A stretch of DNA of 64,000 nucleotides from Stenotrophomonas sp. MYb238 (lineage in GTDB: Bacteria; Pseudomonadota; Gammaproteobacteria; Xanthomonadales; Xanthomonadaceae): NCBI RefSeq assembly GCF_009496535.1, contig NZ_WIDL01000006.1, positions 1 to 64,000 on the forward strand, read 5' to 3'. The translations under genes were made by a program, and so were the position numbers. The notes beneath the pieces are model-generated. The model was given only the letters and a program-made list of their open reading frames with translations, searched no databases and was not told where the DNA came from. Below are positions 9,613 to 17,769 of the stretch, one piece after another. Positions within the stretch are counted from its first letter, which is position 1. Every line of letters begins with the position of its first letter.

Positions 9613-9834
9613 ATGAACCGCCGTCATTGCCTGTTGCCGTTGACCCTGATCCTGCTCGCCGGTTGCGGCCGCCCACAGCCGCCGGATACCGAGCGCCGGC
9701 CCGATCCACAGGCCGCGGCGGTGCGTAAGGCCATGGCGCAGCCGCTGGCGGAAGCCAAGGCCGCCGCGGCCGCGGCCGAAGATGCGGCCAAGGCCGAGCA
9801 GAAGGCGCTGCTGGCGACGGGCAACGCCCCGTAG
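9613..9834 (+). CDS. small lipoprotein
   Basis: A 73-residue predicted lipoprotein. The signal peptide ends in the lipobox LAGC, and the rest is an alanine/lysine/glutamate-rich helix (AEAKAAAAAAEDAAKAEQKA) that could be a short coiled coil. The ATG at 9613 is preferred because AGGAG at 9601-9605 lies seven bases upstream; the ATG at 9607 is too close to it. Its stop codon is the TAG inside the first bases of a REP-like repeat (GTAGGAGCGC), so the repeat appears to have supplied the end of the gene. Confidence 0.6.
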   Translation: MNRRHCLLPLTLILLAGCGRPQPPDTERRPDPQAAAVRKAMAQPLAEAKAAAAAAEDAAKAEQKALLATGNAP

Positions 9835-9867
9835 GAGCGCACCCTGGCGCGCGATGGGCCTCCCCGG
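9831..9867. repeat. REP-like half element overlapping a stop codon
   Basis: GTAGGAGCGCACCCTGGCGC and the following CGATGGG match the left half of the palindromic elements at 34627 and 49647. The right half is poorly preserved. Confidence 0.5.
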
Positions 9868-9904
9868 TGACGCCTCTTAGCGCACCAGAGGGGCGCTGCC
9901 GCAT

Positions 9905-9936
9905 ACGAAGACGCCGCCCGGAGGCGGCGTCTTCGT
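9905..9936. terminator. perfect 14-bp hairpin, sppA terminator
   Basis: ACGAAGACGCCGCC-CGGA-GGCGGCGTCTTCGT lies between the convergent lipoprotein and sppA genes and can act on both strands. It has no long T-run. Confidence 0.7.
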
Positions 9937-9957
9937 CGGTTCACGCGGCGTCGCGCA

Positions 9958-11865
9958 TCACAGCCCGCAGAAGCAGTAGGCCAGCGCCTTCACCGGCGCG
10001 CCGTTGCGGTCCTTCACCGCGTCCTCGACGAAGCGCAGCTGCGCGTCCATCTCCGGCATCGTGCGCGCCAGCATCATCCGCGCCAGGCCCGAATCGGACA
10101 GCATCCACGCGCCCGCGCGGCTGCCGGCGAAGCCGGTCATGAACTGCGCGAACGGCGTGGCCATCTTCTCGATGTAGCGCACGCGGTACTTGTCCTGTCC
10201 GCCGAGCTTGGCGCGCGTGGCGGCGTCGGCCACCGCGGCCTTCAGCCCGCCGAACTCGTCCACCAGCCCGCGCTCCTTCGCCTGCGCGCCGCTCCACACG
10301 CGGCCGCGCGCCACCGCGTCGATGGCGTCCACGTCGCGGCCGCGCGCCTGCGCCACCTTGCCGGTGAAATCGGCATAGCCCTTGTCGATCACCGACTGGA
10401 TCACCCGGCCCACGGCCGGATCCATCGGACGGGTGACGTCGAACGCGCCGGCGAAGCGGGTGGTACCCACGCCGTCGGTGTGCACGCCGATCTTGTCCAG
10501 GCTGCGCGCGAAGTTGGGGATCATGCCGAAGATGCCGATCGAGCCGGTGATGGTCGATTCGTCGGCGTAGATGCGGTCGGCGTTCATGCTGATCCAGTAG
10601 CCGCCGGAGGCGGCCAGATCGCCCATCGACACCACCACCGGCTTGCCGGCGGCCTTGAGCGCGTCCACTTCGCGGCGGATCTGCTCGGAGGCGAACACCT
10701 CGCCGCCGGGCGAATCCACGCGCAGCACCACCGCCTTCACGTCGTCGTCCTCGCGCGCCTCGCGCAGCAGCGCCGAGGTGGAGACGCCGCCGATGCGGCC
10801 GGCCGGCAGGTCGCCGCCGGCGATCTCGCCCTCGGCCACCACCACCGCCACCTGCGGGCGCTTGTCGATCGGCGAGCGGCGCGTGTCCACCTGGGTCAGG
10901 TAGTCGCCCAGCGCGATCTGGCGGAAGCCGCCGTCGGCATCGCCGTCGGCCACGCCGCGGTCGGCGAGCAGCGCTTCCACTTCCTCGCGGGTCTTCAGCC
11001 CGTCCACCAGCTTCTGCTGCAGCGCGAAGCGCGCCAGGTCGCCACCGGCGGCGGCGATGCCCTCGGGCAGGGTGTCGATGCCGGCGGCCAGCTGCGCGGC
11101 GTCGAGCTTGCGTGCCTTGGCGATGTCGCCCAGGTAGCGCTGCCACACGTCGTTCATCCAGAACAGGTCGGCTTCCTTGGCCTGCGGCGAGGCGGCGTCC
11201 AGCACGTAGGGCTCGGCGGCCGACTTGTATTCGCCCACCTTGAACAGATGCACGTCCACGCCCAGCTTGTCCTGCAGGCCGGCGCGGAAGTACTGGCGGT
11301 AGCGGCCCAGGCCCTCAAGCAGCAGGCTGCCCATCGGGTCCAGGTAGACCTCGTCGGCCTGCGCGGCCAGCAGGTACTGCGACTGGCCCATGTTCTCGCT
11401 GAAGGCCACGACCTGCTTTCCGGCCGCGCGCAGGTCCTGCAGCGCGGCGGCCACTTCGCGCATCGAGGCGAAGCCGCTGGGCTGGAGCTTGTCCAGGTCC
11501 AGCACCACGCGTTCGATCTTCTTGTCGTTCTTGGCGGCCTCGATCGCGCGGATCAGGTCGCGCAGCTGCAGTTCCTCGGCGTTGGTGTCGCCCAGCGCCT
11601 TGCCCAACGCGCGGCTGACCGGGTCGGTGCTGTACTGCTCGACCAGCCGGCCTTCCGGCGCGATCACCAGGGCCGTGCGGTCCTGCAGCAGCTTGGCCGA
11701 CGAGGCGCCTTTGCCCATCGCCACCATGAACAGGATCAGCACCAGGAACAGCAGGCCGAAGAACAGCAGGTTGAGGATCAGCCGGCGGGTGAAGTTCATC
11801 ACGTCCCACAGCCCGACGAAGAAGCTGGCGATGGGGTTGCGGCGGGGCAGCGGTGGGGGATTCAT
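9958..11865 (-). CDS. sppA: signal peptide peptidase SppA (67-kDa type)
   Basis: This inner-membrane serine protease degrades signal peptides released after protein export. It is 635 residues, the long form with two ClpP-like S49 repeats. One transmembrane segment near the N-terminus (LILNLLFFGLLFLVLILFMV) anchors it, with the active site in the periplasm. The catalytic lysine is in KVGEYKSAAEPY (N-terminal repeat) and the serine in GDLAASGGYW (C-terminal repeat), as expected for the Ser/Lys dyad. The ATG at 11865 has a ribosome site (GGAG) seven bases upstream. The protein ends in CFCGL, an odd cysteine-containing tail whose role is not evident. Confidence 0.93.
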   Translation of the reverse strand: MNPPPLPRRNPIASFFVGLWDVMNFTRRLILNLLFFGLLFLVLILFMVAMGKGASSAKLLQDRTALVIAPEGRLVEQYSTDPVSRALGKALGDTNAEELQLRDLIRAIEAAKNDKKIERVVLDLDKLQPSGFASMREVAAALQDLRAAGKQVVAFSENMGQSQYLLAAQADEVYLDPMGSLLLEGLGRYRQYFRAGLQDKLGVDVHLFKVGEYKSAAEPYVLDAASPQAKEADLFWMNDVWQRYLGDIAKARKLDAAQLAAGIDTLPEGIAAAGGDLARFALQQKLVDGLKTREEVEALLADRGVADGDADGGFRQIALGDYLTQVDTRRSPIDKRPQVAVVVAEGEIAGGDLPAGRIGGVSTSALLREAREDDDVKAVVLRVDSPGGEVFASEQIRREVDALKAAGKPVVVSMGDLAASGGYWISMNADRIYADESTITGSIGIFGMIPNFARSLDKIGVHTDGVGTTRFAGAFDVTRPMDPAVGRVIQSVIDKGYADFTGKVAQARGRDVDAIDAVARGRVWSGAQAKERGLVDEFGGLKAAVADAATRAKLGGQDKYRVRYIEKMATPFAQFMTGFAGSRAGAWMLSDSGLARMMLARTMPEMDAQLRFVEDAVKDRNGAPVKALAYCFCGL

Positions 11866-11934
11866 GGACGCTCCGGAAGGGGCTTGTTGCAACGCAGGAT
11901 ACCCATTACCGGCAGGGCCGGCATGGGCTTCAAG

Positions 11935-13299
11935 TCAGGGTGCCGCAGGGTGGAGCAGGCGCTGGCTGCTGACCCGCAGGCGCCAGCCCATCAGCACCGC
12001 GGCGGCGGTCAGGCCCATGATCAGGCCGATCCACATGCCCTGCGGGCCCCAGCCCAGGCCCAGGCCGAGCCCGGCGCCGAGCGGCATGCCCACGCCCCAG
12101 TACGCGAACATGGCGATGAACATCGGCACGCGCGTGTCCTTGAGCCCGCGCAGCGCGCCGGCCGACAGCACCTGGATGCCGTCGGGGAACTGGAAGGTGG
12201 CCGCGTACAGCAGCAGCGTGGAAGCCAGCGCGGCCACGGCCAGGTCGTCGGTGTACAGCCGCACCACCGCATCGTGGCCCAGCAGCAGCACGGTGATCGA
12301 CAGCATCTGCGTGACCAGCACGATGGCGTAGCCGGCCCAGGTGGCGCGGCGCACGCCCAGCGCATCGTTGCCGCCCACGGCGTGGCCGACGCGCACGGTG
12401 GTGGCCTCGGCCACGCCCATCGGGATCATGAAGCACAGCTGGGCGACGTTGATGGCGATCTGGTGCGCGCTGGCCTCGACCGCGCCGATGCGGCCGATCA
12501 ACAGCGCGGTGATGATGAACAGGCCGCCTTCCATCAGCACGGTGATGCCGATCGGCAGGCCGGTCCGCAGCAGGTCCCAGATCGCGCGCCAGCGCGGCGG
12601 CTCGAAATGCCCGAACAGCTGCAGGTGCGCGAAACGCCGGGTCTTCCACAGGTAGCCGGCAAAGCACAGCGCCTGCAGCCACATCGTCACCGACGAGGCG
12701 ATGCCCAGGCCTTCGGCGCCCAGCTCCGGAAAGCCGAACCGGCCGTTGCACAGCGCATAGCCCAGAGGCCCCAGCACCAGCAGCCCGCCGAAGCCCAGCA
12801 GCATGGTCGGCAGCGTCCAGTGCATGCCCTCGCTCAGGTAGCGCATGCAGAAGTACAGCGTCAGCGCCGGCACGCCCCAGCGGATCGCATGCAGGAAGCC
12901 GGTGGCGCCGGGCACGATGTCCGGGGCGATGCCGAAGGCCGGCAGGAACGCCGGCACCACGCTGAGGAAGGCGAACATCAGCACGCTCAGGCCCATGCCC
13001 AGCCACAGCGCCTGGCGGAACAGCGGGCCGATGGCGCGCTCGCGGCCGGCGCCGTGCAGCTGCGACACCGAGGCGGTCAGCGAGATCAGCGTGCCGATCG
13101 GCACCAGCATCGGCAGCCACAGCAGGGCGGTGCCGATGCTGACCGCGGCGAAGGTGTCGGTGCCGTGGTGGCCGGCGATGGTGTTGTCGACGAACGCGAT
13201 CAGGCCGGTCGAGACATGGCCCAGGACCAGCGGCAGGGCAAGCAAGCCGGTGGCGCGCACTTCCTGGCGGAAGCGCGGCGTGGCGGAAAGGGTGGACAT
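11935..13299 (-). CDS. MATE-family multidrug efflux transporter (NorM-like)
   Basis: This is an inner-membrane exporter of 454 residues, the usual MATE length, with about 12 hydrophobic segments in two halves. Each half begins with a typical MATE segment (LALPLVLGHVSTGLIAFVDN, then LRTGLPIGITVLMEGGLFII). Such transporters expel cationic drugs in exchange for Na+ or H+; the substrate and coupling ion cannot be assigned. The start at 13299 was chosen because family members begin just before the first helix; no strong ribosome site is seen. It lies upstream of sppA in the same direction with a 69-base gap. Confidence 0.9.
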   Translation of the reverse strand: MSTLSATPRFRQEVRATGLLALPLVLGHVSTGLIAFVDNTIAGHHGTDTFAAVSIGTALLWLPMLVPIGTLISLTASVSQLHGAGRERAIGPLFRQALWLGMGLSVLMFAFLSVVPAFLPAFGIAPDIVPGATGFLHAIRWGVPALTLYFCMRYLSEGMHWTLPTMLLGFGGLLVLGPLGYALCNGRFGFPELGAEGLGIASSVTMWLQALCFAGYLWKTRRFAHLQLFGHFEPPRWRAIWDLLRTGLPIGITVLMEGGLFIITALLIGRIGAVEASAHQIAINVAQLCFMIPMGVAEATTVRVGHAVGGNDALGVRRATWAGYAIVLVTQMLSITVLLLGHDAVVRLYTDDLAVAALASTLLLYAATFQFPDGIQVLSAGALRGLKDTRVPMFIAMFAYWGVGMPLGAGLGLGLGWGPQGMWIGLIMGLTAAAVLMGWRLRVSSQRLLHPAAP

Positions 13300-13447
13300 A
13301 CGGGGAAGAACGCGGACTGCGGCCGGCGCGGGACGCGCTGTTGCCGGGTCGCGGAAGCCGGCCATTGTAAGGGCAGCGGGTGAATGGGAGTGAAGGCCTG
13401 CCGCGATGCAGGCACGATCCGGCGGTCAAGCCGCGCGCGGCGTCCCG

Positions 13448-14020
13448 TCAGCGGGCTTCGGTCTTGCGCCGCAGCCAATCGCCACGACCGCCGGCAGGCA
13501 CGGCCAGCAGCTGCGTGCGCAGCGCGTCGCGCTCCTGCGGCGGCGTGCGCTGCGACAGCAGGGCCAGCTGCGCCAGCTGTCCCGCGTCGAGCTCGCGCAG
13601 CAGGGCCAGCATCGGTTCGCGCTGCGCTTCGGGCAGATAACCGAGCAACGGCTGCAGATTCGGGTACAGCGCGCCCAGTTGCGGGCCCAGCCGCCAGCCG
13701 TCGCGGTACAGGCGGTCCAGACCGAGGAAACGCCCGTGCAGGGCCGCGCGCTCGTCCGCCGGCAGGGCCGCCACGGCGGCCGCGGCCGCACGCACGCGCT
13801 GCCGCTCGGATTCGGGCAATGCGCGCCACGCCGCGTAGCGCGCGCGCAGTTCCTGTTGCCGCACGGGCCCCAGCGCCGGCCAGCGCGACTGCAGGTCCGC
13901 ATCCGTCACGGCAGCGTCCGGCGTCCCGGGAACCAGCGAGCGGGCGGCCGGCGTCGCCAGTGCCGGCACCGCGGCCAGCGCCATCAGCAGCAGCGGCAAC
14001 AGGCGCTCAATCTTCCGCAT
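13448..14020 (-). CDS. exported DUF3106 protein
   Basis: A 190-residue protein with a signal peptide (LLPLLLMALAAVPALA). The DUF3106 region contains the repeated pattern LxSRWPALGPVRQQELRARY, WRALPESERQRVR and LPADERAALHGRF. These are short helices of the W-x-x-L-x-P-x-x-R-x-x-L type that recall the Spy/CpxP-like or heavy-metal-sensing periplasmic helical proteins. Its function is unknown. Its start lies 14 bases inside the end of the upstream sigma-like gene, so the two are almost certainly translationally coupled and likely partners. Confidence 0.75.
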   Translation of the reverse strand: MRKIERLLPLLLMALAAVPALATPAARSLVPGTPDAAVTDADLQSRWPALGPVRQQELRARYAAWRALPESERQRVRAAAAAVAALPADERAALHGRFLGLDRLYRDGWRLGPQLGALYPNLQPLLGYLPEAQREPMLALLRELDAGQLAQLALLSQRTPPQERDALRTQLLAVPAGGRGDWLRRKTEAR

Positions 14021-15035
14021 CGACCGTCTCCAGCGCGCTACCGGGCGGTTCGGTGCGGCCGGGCTGCGCCTGCGACTCGTCCACCGGCACCGGGCCGCCG
14101 GCCGCATGCCAGGCATAGAAATCGGCGTCCTGCGCCAGCGCCAGCTCCGGATCGGCCAGCATCGCCGCGTCCGCCGCGGCGCGGCTGCCGTCGGCCGGGG
14201 GCGCGGCGGGAACGTCCTCGGCGGGCAATGCCTCGACCTGTACCGGACCGTTGTCCGATACCGCGCCTTCGGCCGCCGGCGCGGCCGTGCCGGGCAACGC
14301 CAGCCCGTGTTCGCGCCACCACCAGGCCGCGACGGCCGCGAGCAGGAGCAGCGGCAGGCACAGCAGCAGCCAGGTCCGCCAGGTCCAGCGCGAACCCGCG
14401 CGGCGCGGTGGGCGTGCGGCCCGGTCGCCGGCGTCGGCCCGCCGCGCCGGCGCCGAATCGGGAGCGGGAGCCGGCGTACGCGCGTGCGCCGCGGCGGCCG
14501 CCATCGATCCGCGCAGGTGGTCCAGCTGCTGCAGCCGGTCCGGCGGGAGATCGCGCACCTGCGCCTGCACCTGCTCGGCCAGCCCGCGCCAGGCCGCCGC
14601 ATCCGGATAGCCCTGCACGTCCAGCGGGCAGGCGGCGGACAGGGCCCGCCGGTAGTCTTCCGGCGCCATGCCCAGGACCGTCGCGGCGGCGTCCTCGTCC
14701 AACCCGGCGCCGATGCGCAGCAGCAGCGCCAGCCGCTCGGCCGGCGCGAGCCCGCGCAGGTGCGCCAGCGGCGGCGGCCAGCTGCCGCCCGTGGACGGTG
14801 CGCGCAGCTGCGGGCTTCCGCACAGCAGGCTCCAGAAACGTACCGGCCAGTCCGCCAAAGGCATGCCGGCGGCCGGCCCGGCGAAAGCCCGCATGGCCGC
14901 CGCCACGGCATGGCCCGCGGCGTCCCCGTCGCCGCCCTGCAACCCGGCGACGACCAGGGCGCGGCGTTCGACGCCTTTCAGGAAAGCGGACAGGGCACCG
15001 GCTGCGGCCGTGGTGGAAGAGGCGGATGCGGCCAT
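14007..15035 (-). CDS. membrane-anchored sigma-factor-like protein
   Basis: A 342-residue protein. Residues about 95-133 (LRGLAPAERLALLLRIGAG, LDEDAAATVLGMAPEDYRRAL) look like sigma-70 region 4: the 'L..L...ER' entry helix, then a helix-turn-helix in which ECF sigma factors recognise the -35 element. The segment before it (about 18-70) could be a degenerate region 2 but has lost the usual core-binding residues. A single transmembrane helix follows at about 220-240, preceded by arginines, so the N-terminus should be cytoplasmic and about 100 acidic, alanine/proline-rich residues periplasmic. The ATG at 15035 has AAGGAG upstream. Coupling to the periplasmic DUF3106 gene suggests a signalling pair. 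The sigma assignment is from pattern only. Confidence 0.65.
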   Translation of the reverse strand: MAASASSTTAAAGALSAFLKGVERRALVVAGLQGGDGDAAGHAVAAAMRAFAGPAAGMPLADWPVRFWSLLCGSPQLRAPSTGGSWPPPLAHLRGLAPAERLALLLRIGAGLDEDAAATVLGMAPEDYRRALSAACPLDVQGYPDAAAWRGLAEQVQAQVRDLPPDRLQQLDHLRGSMAAAAAHARTPAPAPDSAPARRADAGDRAARPPRRAGSRWTWRTWLLLCLPLLLLAAVAAWWWREHGLALPGTAAPAAEGAVSDNGPVQVEALPAEDVPAAPPADGSRAAADAAMLADPELALAQDADFYAWHAAGGPVPVDESQAQPGRTEPPGSALETVDAED

Positions 15036-15531
15036 CAGGGGAACTCCTTCATCGCCCGGAATGATACCCAGCGCATCCGCCGGTGCGGACAGCCCGCGCA
15101 CCGGCCTGCACACCGTCTTCACGCCCGCCAGAACGGCCCATGCCGCAACTTGTGCACAGCGTCAATAGCCTGGCCGCGATCCGCCGCGATTTCGTCACGG
15201 CAGCCGTGTTTCGCTTTTGTTTCACGCACAAGCCGTTGATTCTAAAAGACTTGATCGCATGGCTATTTTTTGACCAAGTTGAGGGAAAGGCTTCAACCAC
15301 CGCCTTGGACGCGTGGAGCACAACGCTGATGCACAGAGTTATCCACAATTTGTGTGGATAAGCCCAAATCTCCAGTCGCGGCCTGTGTTTACGCGGTGTT
15401 TATGCTCCCGGCCGCAACAAGCGCACGCAAGTTGGCCACTGCCGCAGGCGGGCGCTACAGACCCTTTGCACCCGGCGTCGCCGGCATGGCGGGGGTGTGC
15501 CAGGCAACGGCCGCCACCTACACTGCCGCCC
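15036..15531. other. intergenic region upstream of priA
   Basis: About 500 bases without a supported gene. The middle (15180-15300) is clearly more AT-rich than the surroundings, with runs such as GGCTATTTTTTGACC, and probably holds divergent promoters for priA and the sigma-like gene. It contains the paired DnaA boxes described separately. Confidence 0.55.
15339..15361. promoter_or_regulatory. two facing perfect DnaA boxes
   Basis: TTATCCACA (15339-15347) and its reverse complement TGTGGATAA (15353-15361) both match the E. coli consensus exactly and are separated by five bases. They lie in the AT-rich gap about 170 bases before priA. Confidence 0.7.
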
Positions 15532-17727
15532 ATGCCCCGCTGCCCCACCCTGCGCATCGCCCTGCCGGTTCCGTTGCCGCAGACCTTCGATTACCTGCCG
15601 CCGGCCGGCAGCCCGTCGCCGGTGGCCGGCGATGTCGGGCGCCGGGTCAAGGTGCCGTTCGGCAACCGCGAGCTGGTCGGCCTGGTCGAGGGCATCGGCG
15701 CGGTGGAGGATGCGGCGGCGCTGCGCGAGGCCCTCCAATGGCTGGACGGCCCGCCGCTGCTGGGCGGGGAGCTGCTTGCCTCGCTGCGCTGGCTGGCGCG
15801 CTACACCCACGCGCCGCTGGGCGAGGTGGCCGCAACCGCGCTGCCGGCGCCGTTGCGGCGTGGCGAGCCGCTGCCCGACACCCACGACTGGGGCTGGGAA
15901 CTGACCGACGCCGGCCGCGACGGGCTGCCGCGGCTGCGCAGTGGCACCCGGCCGCAGCGCCTGGCCGGGTTGCTGGGGGACGGCCCGCTGGCCGAGGACG
16001 CGCTCGAAACGCGCATGGACGGTTGGCGCGAAGCCGGCCGCGCCCTGCTCAAGCGCGGCTTCGCGCGGCGGGCGGCGATGCCGGCGGCGGTGCCGGTCGC
16101 CCATCCGGTTTCCGGTCCGGTGCCAAACGCGCAGCAACAGGCGGCGATCGAGGCGATAACCGCGGCCGACGGCTTCCATCCCTTCCTGCTCGACGGCGTC
16201 ACCGGCAGCGGCAAGACCGAGGTCTACCTGCAGGCCATCGCCCGCTGCCTGGAGCAGGGCCGGCAGGCGCTGGTGCTGGTGCCGGAGATAGGCCTGACCC
16301 CGCAGATGCTCGCCCGCTTCCGCGCCCGCCTGGGCATCGCGGTGCATGCGCTGCATTCGGGCCTGAACGACAACGAGCGCGCGCGGGTATGGGCGGCCGC
16401 CTCGCGCGGACAGGCGCGGGTGATCGTCGGCACCCGCTCGGCGGTGTTCACGCCGCTGCCGCAGGCCGGGCTGCTGATCGTCGACGAGGAACACGACGGC
16501 AGCTACAAGCAGCAGGACGGCATCCGCTACCACGCCCGCGATTTCGCGCTGGTGCGCGGCAAGGCGCTGGACGTGCCGGTGGTGCTGGGCAGCGCCACGC
16601 CGTCGCTGGAATCGCTGCACAACGCGCGCGCCGGCCGCTACGCCCACCTGCGCCTGCGCCAGCGCGCCGGCGACGCGCGGCCGCCGGCGGTGCGGGTGTT
16701 CGACGTGCGCAAGCGGCCGCTGCAGGACGGCCTGTCGCCGGAAGTGCTGGCCGGCATCGAGCAGCACCTGCGCGCCGGCAACCAGGTGCTGGTGTTCAAG
16801 AACCGCCGCGGCTACGCGCCGGTGCTGCTGTGCCACGACTGCGGCTGGACCGCGCCGTGCCGCCGCTGCAGCACGCCGCTGCACGCCACGCCGATGACCG
16901 TGCACGGCGCCGGGCGCCGCCTGCAGTGCCACCACTGCGGCGCGCGCGCGCCGGTGCCGCTGGCCTGCCCGGACTGCGGCAGCCTGGCGCTGCAGCCGCA
17001 GGGCATCGGCACCGAGCGGCTGGAGGAACGGCTGCTGCAGCTGTTCCCGGATTACCCGGTGCTGCGCATCGACCGCGGCACCACCACGCGTCGCGACGCG
17101 CTGGAACAGACCCTGGCCACGCTCGGCGAGCAGCCCGGCATCCTGGTCGGCACGCAGATCCTGGCCAAGGGCCACGACCTGCCGCGGCTGACCCTGGTGG
17201 TGGTGGTCGGCATCGACGAAGGCCTGTTCTCCGCCGACTTCCGCGCCAGCGAGAAGCTGGCCCAGCAGTTGATCCAGGTCGCCGGCCGCGCCGGCCGCGC
17301 CGAGCGCGCCGGCGAGGTCTGGCTGCAGACCCATCATCCGGACAACGCGCTGCTGCACACGCTGGTCAACGGCGGCTACCACGCCTTCGCCGACGCCGAA
17401 CTGGCGCAGCGCGAGGCCGCGGGCTTCCCGCCGTTCGCGCACCTGGCGCTGATGCGCGCCGAGGCCAAGCAGGTGGAACAGGCCAACGAATTCCTGGCCG
17501 CGGCCAGGCAGCTCATCCCCGGGGAAAGCGCTGTCGAACGCTACGGCCCGATGCCGGCGCCGATGCCGCGCCGCGCCGGTTTCCAGCGCACGCAGCTGCT
17601 GCTGTCGGCCACGCAGCGGCGCGCGCTGCACGGCCTGCTCGACCTGCTGATGCCGCAGATCCATGCGCTGCCGCAGGCGCGGCGCGTGCGCTGGTCGCTG
17701 GACGTGGACCCGATGGACCTGTACTGA
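15532..17727 (+). CDS. priA: primosomal helicase PriA
   Basis: This 3'-to-5' DNA helicase recognises abandoned replication forks and D-loops and reloads the replisome. It is 731 residues, like E. coli PriA (732). The N-terminal 3'-DNA-binding domain begins LRIALPVPLPQTFDYLPP. Walker A is GVTGSGKTEVY (about 222-232) and the DExH box is DEEHDGSYK (about 318). The two zinc sites follow as CHDCGWTAPCRRCS and CHHCGARAPVPLACPDC (about 434-482). The helicase motif VAGRAGRAERAGEVWLQT comes later. The ATG at 15532 places the N-terminus in register with the family. The DnaA boxes upstream raise the possibility of control by DnaA. Confidence 0.97.
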   Translation: MPRCPTLRIALPVPLPQTFDYLPPAGSPSPVAGDVGRRVKVPFGNRELVGLVEGIGAVEDAAALREALQWLDGPPLLGGELLASLRWLARYTHAPLGEVAATALPAPLRRGEPLPDTHDWGWELTDAGRDGLPRLRSGTRPQRLAGLLGDGPLAEDALETRMDGWREAGRALLKRGFARRAAMPAAVPVAHPVSGPVPNAQQQAAIEAITAADGFHPFLLDGVTGSGKTEVYLQAIARCLEQGRQALVLVPEIGLTPQMLARFRARLGIAVHALHSGLNDNERARVWAAASRGQARVIVGTRSAVFTPLPQAGLLIVDEEHDGSYKQQDGIRYHARDFALVRGKALDVPVVLGSATPSLESLHNARAGRYAHLRLRQRAGDARPPAVRVFDVRKRPLQDGLSPEVLAGIEQHLRAGNQVLVFKNRRGYAPVLLCHDCGWTAPCRRCSTPLHATPMTVHGAGRRLQCHHCGARAPVPLACPDCGSLALQPQGIGTERLEERLLQLFPDYPVLRIDRGTTTRRDALEQTLATLGEQPGILVGTQILAKGHDLPRLTLVVVVGIDEGLFSADFRASEKLAQQLIQVAGRAGRAERAGEVWLQTHHPDNALLHTLVNGGYHAFADAELAQREAAGFPPFAHLALMRAEAKQVEQANEFLAAARQLIPGESAVERYGPMPAPMPRRAGFQRTQLLLSATQRRALHGLLDLLMPQIHALPQARRVRWSLDVDPMDLY

Positions 17728-17769
17728 TCGCGCTGCACGGCCGCGCCCCGAAGCAACGACGGCGATGGC

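Noticed and set aside
10480-13383. A 967-codon plus-strand open frame across sppA and the MATE gene
   Set aside because: It crosses two well-supported minus-strand genes and is extremely rich in His, Gln and Arg, typical of antisense reading.
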